From NCBI GenBank assembly GCA_026874595.1, contig CM049320.1:13643488-13707487 (forward strand): a DNA stretch of 64,000 nucleotides. Direction: 5' to 3'. This document shows positions 59,002 to 64,000 of this stretch, piece by piece. Position numbers and translations under genes: made by a program. The DNA is from Sipunculus nudus. Lineage: Eukaryota; Annelida; Sipuncula; Golfingiida; Sipunculidae. The stretch's first letter is position 1. Each line of letters starts with the position of its first letter. A model generated the notes under the pieces. It ran no database searches, had not been told where the DNA came from, and was given only the letters and a program-made list of their open reading frames with translations.

Positions 59002-61239
59002 GTAACGACGTAGGTGAACAAGGCTAATTAGGTTATTAATTAATTATTGACTGTGTTTTATGATCCTGTAACTGGGAGGGTATTTTAAGCCTTTGCGGGG
59101 TGGGACAGGGCACGTGACAAAGAAGGACTGTATTCGGGAAATGAGATATTAATTCGTAAAAGCACTAGTTGTATCTGCGGCAGGGGACTCCAGTAGAAGC
59201 ACCTGCACGGACCTACGTGTTTGTGGTTTAATGTTAACAAATACGGACAGCGTGGGTCTTTTGTACGCTTAAAATATACACGATCTTACGTCAGTGATAT
59301 GATTAATAAATAATATGCTAACACGCATATTGGAGAACTTCCACTACATAGTGTTATAACTGTTTCCTGCATGAGTATGGTAGAATCATCACAACTGTAA
59401 CTTTTTGTGTTCAGGATTAGGTTGATGTCCGGCAGGTGACGTTGTCAGCTATAATTGTATACTAACCAACTTAAATTTAGCAAGAAAATGCATTCTCAGG
59501 AATGCAGGCTCCCATTGTGTTGGCTGTTCTTATTAAGGGATGCTCTATAAAACTAGTTTGCATTTTCTTACATACTCAGTCAATACTCCCAGGTACATTC
59601 GTGCATAAGTGACCCTGCGGGACCCGGATCATGTAGCGGATACAAATCAATATCTAATCAATTCTTCATTGGCCCATTCCTGAAAAGCCCTGAAAATGTC
59701 ATGAGATTTCGTTCATGATTTCGTGAAATATTTTGTGAACAAACACACACACACATGAACGGGAATGAACGCAAAGCCTCCTAGCGGAGACAAAGATAAT
59801 GAATGAATCTCATGAATATACATGAGAATCCTTACATTTGTAGACATGAACTCGTATCTCACAGCTGGAAGTTAATGTTTTCTGCACATGTTTTATATTT
59901 AGATTTTAGAAAATTCTTGACTTGAAAGCAATTTTACGCTCCGTTTTCTTTGTATTGTAGCGAAATTTTCTATATATTCAGAAAGGATTAATTCATCTGA
60001 TTTGAACCTGGTAATTATAACTGGATAACATAGTAGCCATTATGGCTAACAAAACATGCTCTCCTGTCTGCAAATAGCATGCATATAATTTCATACTAAC
60101 TGGTAAAAATAAAACATGCATGTATTATCAAATCAATAATCACAGTAACACAAACATTTGCCAAAAACAAAAACATACACATTTAAGGAACGGTTTTCAA
60201 AGCATTTAAAATGGTATTGTTACATATTTACCATCCATTGCAACCATCCATCTACATCTGACATAGAAATTCAAAATTAATATTATGAAAATACAAAATA
60301 TCATTTATGCTATATATTAAATAACACACAAACAATGGAGACAGAAGAATTGAAATAAAAACGTCTTTATTTATTTTTTATTGAATATATTCTTTAAAGA
60401 GTAGGTTAAATAGCATTATTAGGTTTAGGGTAAGAAATCTGTAGTCCTCAAAATAAAAAATGCTATATGTAAGACTTCCGACAGGGTAACATATAATGAG
60501 GGAAATCTAGGTATCTTTCTCAAAGGAAGCCCCGAGTGGCCTCAGGGCGGCAAAGGTTTAAAACTAGAATTCCTATTCCAAGGAATACAAGACATTCATT
60601 ATACGGTCAATATTCCAGGGTACATTCGTGCATAAGTCCCTGAACATTTGGGAATATTCCTTGTTGACGTTTAGTGGTGATAGTCGGTTCCTTTTTCATA
60701 ATCGATCATCGATTCGAGCAAACCGATTGATGATCGATTAATAATCGGTTCAGGCAAATATAAAGAAACTCGCAGTTATCCGTGAAATGTTCTTTCTTAA
60801 CCAAACGCAAAAAAAAAAAAGAATTTTTTGCTGTTTTTATATTTTAGTATTATTGGTAAAATGTGCTTTAAAAAGTTTCATTTAATTATTTATAATAAGC
60901 AAAAATTAAAATACAAACCAGGACATCTACTTGCTGCATAGACCCGGATAATTTTGCAGCATTTTAACGCCATACAGCCCATATTGTGCAATATACATCT
61001 CGTTACAAAACTTTCCGCTAATGCTGCAGCTCCGTGCCAGTTCACAGAGGTTTATTACGTCCTACGTTCTCGCATCTACCGTGTCATACTCAGTAACATA
61101 AGGAAGTTATTTGGGAACACAGACTCATTATCATGATTATGATGTAATCCATAGTTGCCATTGGTAATCGAGCGCTTGAAAGTGGCAGCAAACCGACTGA
61201 CTTTCGATAAAACTTGATGATGGACCCACCACTAATGAC
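59002..61239. other. Intergenic; short repeats only
   Basis: The word GGTACATTCGTGCATAAGT recurs at about 59592 and 60619 (the second as GGGTACATTC...). An ATCGAT-rich inverted block lies at about 60698-60750 (ATCGATCATCGATT / GATGATCGATTAATAATCGG). Confidence 0.4.
59620..59800 (+). mobile_element. RTE-like retrotransposon 3' tail, copy 2
   Basis: Order CCCGGATCATG, TTCTTCATTGGCCCATTCC, CATGAGATTTCGTTCATGAT, TTTTGTGAACAAACACACAC, CCTCCTAGCGGAG. Confidence 0.7.
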
Positions 61240-61420
61240 GTCCCAGAATCCGGTCCCAGTGCCCAGCCCACATATCGTTCATTCACTGGCCCATTTGCGG
61301 AAAGCCCTTAAAATTTCATGAGATTCCGTTCAGGTGTTCGTGAGTTATCTTGTGAAAAAACACACACAAACACACACACGAACGGGGATGAAAGCACACC
61401 CTCCTGGCGGAGGTAATTAA
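61240..61420 (+). mobile_element. RTE-like retrotransposon 3' tail, copy 3
   Basis: Order AATCCGGTCCC, ACTGGCCCATTTGCGGAAAG, CATGAGATTCCGTTCAGGTG, TTCGTGAGTTATCTTGTGA, CACACACGAACGGGGATGAA and CCTCCTGGCGGAGGTAATT; the copy nearest to the common consensus. Confidence 0.75.
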
Positions 61421-62274
61421 CTTTAGGAGATAAAGCATTGATTGATTTGAGAAGATTTTTAAGGCGACAGTTACTGAGACAGTTTATTTTCTATTTTTTT
61501 TTTTGCTCAGATATAAGTTCAAATACAAGATGGTTAGGATACAAGATGGAATACATAAACCCGGAAGACATATACAATGTATGAAACGTTGCCGAGTTAA
61601 GGACAATGAAATGAAACATATGCGAGATTTAGCATCACCTGAGATGGTTTTTTTATAGAAAAGAGATTTTTTTTCACAAATTGTTTCACAAAGCTAATTT
61701 ACATGGATAATTTGGTATAATTATATATATTTATATATGTGTATGTTTGATGTTTATTTATTTGTTTACTTCATGTTTCACTTTTTGTCCATATTATTCA
61801 GCTTTGCCCTTTTAATTGGCAGAGTTCTAACAATCTATACGGAGTGTATACATAAGTAAAGTAATTGTTTGCCCAGGCATTTCTCATTTCATGCAGGGAT
61901 GTCAGAGAAAACTGTCCTGGAATGAAGAATTGTAACCATATCAAAATACTACATAAACCATGAAATATGCAGGACGGAAATAGTACCCTGTATTTTGGTT
62001 GCGACAAATCCAGCGCAAGGTTGTTGACTTAACGAAGATGAGCATTTAATGAAACGAGAGCACTACCAGACATAGTAAACCGGTGTCTTGAATCATTACA
62101 ATTAGACCCGCCCTACTATATTCTCCCAATTTGCTACAAAAATAGTCTGCCAATTCCAATTAAGGTCCTGGGCCAGTAGACCGGGTGACGTGGTGGATTT
62201 GGGGAAATTGAGTGAGATTCGGAGAAGTAAGACCCGAAAGAGGGCCATAAACATGGCCAAATGTGTCTGGAACC

Positions 62275-62410
62275 TATAAATGACGTCACCCGTCGCCCCT
62301 ATACGCCCTCAATATCTACCGCGCCCACGTGGCGTGACTTTCAAGTGCTCTTCTGTAAATGGCTGCCGCTCATGAATCTAATTTGCATAATAAGCCCCGC
62401 CCCACAGCTC
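62275..62410. promoter_or_regulatory. Promoter- or enhancer-like motif cluster
   Basis: Within 136 bp: TATAAA (62275-62280) abutting a perfect CRE palindrome TGACGTCA (62281-62288), an E-box CACGTG (62326-62331), a perfect octamer ATTTGCAT (62381-62388), and GC boxes CCCCGCCCC (62395-62403) and CTCCGCCC. The stretch is CpG-rich against an AT-rich background. The transcript it would drive is not evident on either side. Confidence 0.4.
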
Positions 62411-62615
62411 CGCCCAAGCTATTTTGTGATTCGCCTTTGTAAACGCTGCTACTTGGGATTAAAACAATAGACACTTTGTTTTGCATGTGAAATTGATCCT
62501 TTGCGTCATAAATGTTACTATTTTAAGACCGGTGTTTAATCAACATCCCTCAGTTTTTTTAAGTGTTAATCAATGTCCATTAAATATGATCATTACATGT
62601 CAATAATAACTGCCA

Positions 62616-62619
<4 letters not shown>

Positions 62620-62677
<58 letters not shown>
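62620..62677. repeat. (GA)n microsatellite
   Basis: Pure GA dinucleotides. Confidence 0.95.
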
Positions 62678-62682
<5 letters not shown>

Positions 62683-62833
62683 GAGAGAGGTTATGGAATG
62701 ATAATTATATCCAAATGTCGATTCATTCAGTTTCTGTTTATATAATTAAATGTGAAATTTCGTCACAACGAACTTCAGTAACTTGTGTAACTTTTCGCCT
62801 CCTACCTATTTGTTACGGCCAAAAGAATAAAAA

Positions 62834-62836
<3 letters not shown>

Positions 62837-62878
<42 letters not shown>
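62837..62878. repeat. (AT)n microsatellite
   Basis: Pure AT run, flanked by complementary ATGAAT and ATTCAT, so the whole is palindromic. Confidence 0.95.
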
Positions 62879-62881
<3 letters not shown>

Positions 62882-63035
62882 TTTATATTTTTTAAGAAAA
62901 TTTTTCTCATATTCTCTAAATACACCTGCCATCAAATGGTAACTAGGTCAAAAACCTCTTAATTTACTTATTTATACTAGAGACATTTGAGTCTTGTAAT
63001 TTCTAGTTCAAGTCTTGTACAAAAAAAACACACCC

Positions 63036-63297
63036 AAAAATGTATGTTTTTTTCAGAAATCGGTTAGGGCTTGCGATATTTTAAAATTTTTATATTATAG
63101 GTTTTCGATATCAAAATCCATATGATTAGGGGACTAAATGATAAAAAAAAGAATTATTTTGTTAACAACAAAAAAGGGAAATTCTATCGAAATTTCATTA
63201 TTTTATTTCTTCTCTTTGAAGAAATGTCCGAGCGGCTCAAACTTAACATTGAAAAAATTCTCCTAAAAATTGAAACAAAAGTATAAGATGCTGGGGT
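63036..63297 (+). mobile_element. MITE family 'GGTATGGTTCTCAGG', diverged copy
   Basis: Recognised by TTTTTTTCAGAAATCGG, then TCTTTGAAGAAATGTCCGAG and AAGATGCTGGGG in the family's order. Confidence 0.5.
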
Positions 63298-64000
63298 TTC
63301 TAAGTTGGTGCTCTCGGTGCCCGAGCATCAGTGCTGACCTTTGTTTGACCTAATGGCTCCATATTATTATACATATCAATCTTTCGAGGGTGAATCAGCA
63401 ATATATCCTCGGTAGTCAGTTCTGCTCTTGTTTTGGTCATTTTAAAAACCGACATTTGTAATAACAATGTAGAATTTTCATGCATAGAGTTATATCTGAA
63501 AATGGTTCATATGCACCGTTATCGTTATCGATAAGCATTATTGAACAATTGTGAAGCTTTCAAGCAGGTTTCATTATATATATATCATGAATTTTTCTCG
63601 ACAGGCAAATTAAAAAAAATCGCTCTAGCGAGGTTAAGTTGATAAAACAATCATTTTCTGAGCCCAGTTGGAGTCAATCTTATTCAAGACAGATACCCTT
63701 GATATCATCTAGCAAAATACTAACATTGATTAAACCTCCTCAGCAGGTAATAAGGTTTCTTTTCTTATTTCTCAAAGAATTATGAAGGCATATTAGTGAA
63801 TTTGGGTAACGCCCACAGGTTTTTTATTATATGAAAGTAATCTGAATCACCATTATAAATTAAAAGGAGATTCTTAACTATTGCGGTACAGGGCAGTCCC
63901 GAACATCGTCATTGACCGGGACAAGTGGAATAAGCATGAATATAAATTTCCGAACGGGATAGAAATTCAGTATGCCAATTGTAGACCTAATTGGATTTGC
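63298..64000. other. Intergenic to window end
   Basis: Nothing recognised; mostly AT-rich. Confidence 0.45.

Overview
This is a eukaryotic, intron-bearing, roughly two-thirds A+T window from an invertebrate animal, most likely a marine mollusc. That placement is inferred: the one confident gene is a lophotrochozoan-looking allatostatin-C type neuropeptide precursor. The background is also what one expects of molluscan genomes: long (TA)n/(GA)n arrays, tRNA-derived SINEs, Jockey/CR1-like and RTE-like retrotransposon relics, and many small non-autonomous DNA transposons. There is no operon, bacterial gene, rRNA or CRISPR array. Nearly all ORFs longer than 60 codons are chance or repeat-driven.

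The central feature is a two-exon neuropeptide gene on the minus strand. Exon 1 (42922-43038) encodes a signal peptide and the first dibasic site. A 9.9 kb phase-0 intron follows. Exon 2 (32860-33030) encodes the rest of a 95-residue precursor ending in a disulfide-loop peptide, NGIRKCFFHAVNCW, after an RKR cleavage site. The Cys-six residues-Cys-aromatic ending is the allatostatin-C pattern. A TATA-like box, CCAAT box, octamer and GC-rich stretch lie upstream (43152-43290). A polyadenylation signal lies about 195 bp past the stop. The intron carries a 124-bp minisatellite close to the donor, a pogo/Tigger-like MITE, several TA arrays and a few complex, homeobox-site-rich blocks that could be enhancers.

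Left flank (1-32 kb): a possible small membrane-protein ORF (505-825), a SINE, a 305-bp duplicated block on either side of an LTR-like segment and a reverse-transcriptase relic, a 1.87 kb fold-back element (4236-6106), a GC-rich MITE (10689-11120), a 1.02 kb transposon with a GTCAT target duplication (15588-16608), exon-like ORFs of unknown genes near 17.7-19.3 kb, copies of one MITE family at 19.9-26.4 kb, a reverse-transcriptase C-terminal relic (26591-26960), and a tRNA-derived SINE (29700-30101).

Right flank (43-64 kb): more SINEs, a hAT-like element (50088-52038) that has split the A-box of a tRNA-derived SINE, a CT-rich minisatellite (53862-54580), a pair of phase-compatible exon-like segments (57910-57967 and 58862-59001), two RTE-like 3' tails, and a compact TATA/CRE/E-box/octamer/GC-box cluster (62275-62410) that looks like a promoter or enhancer. 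No database search was possible. Family names rest on recognised motifs and terminal structures; several exon calls are explicitly tentative.
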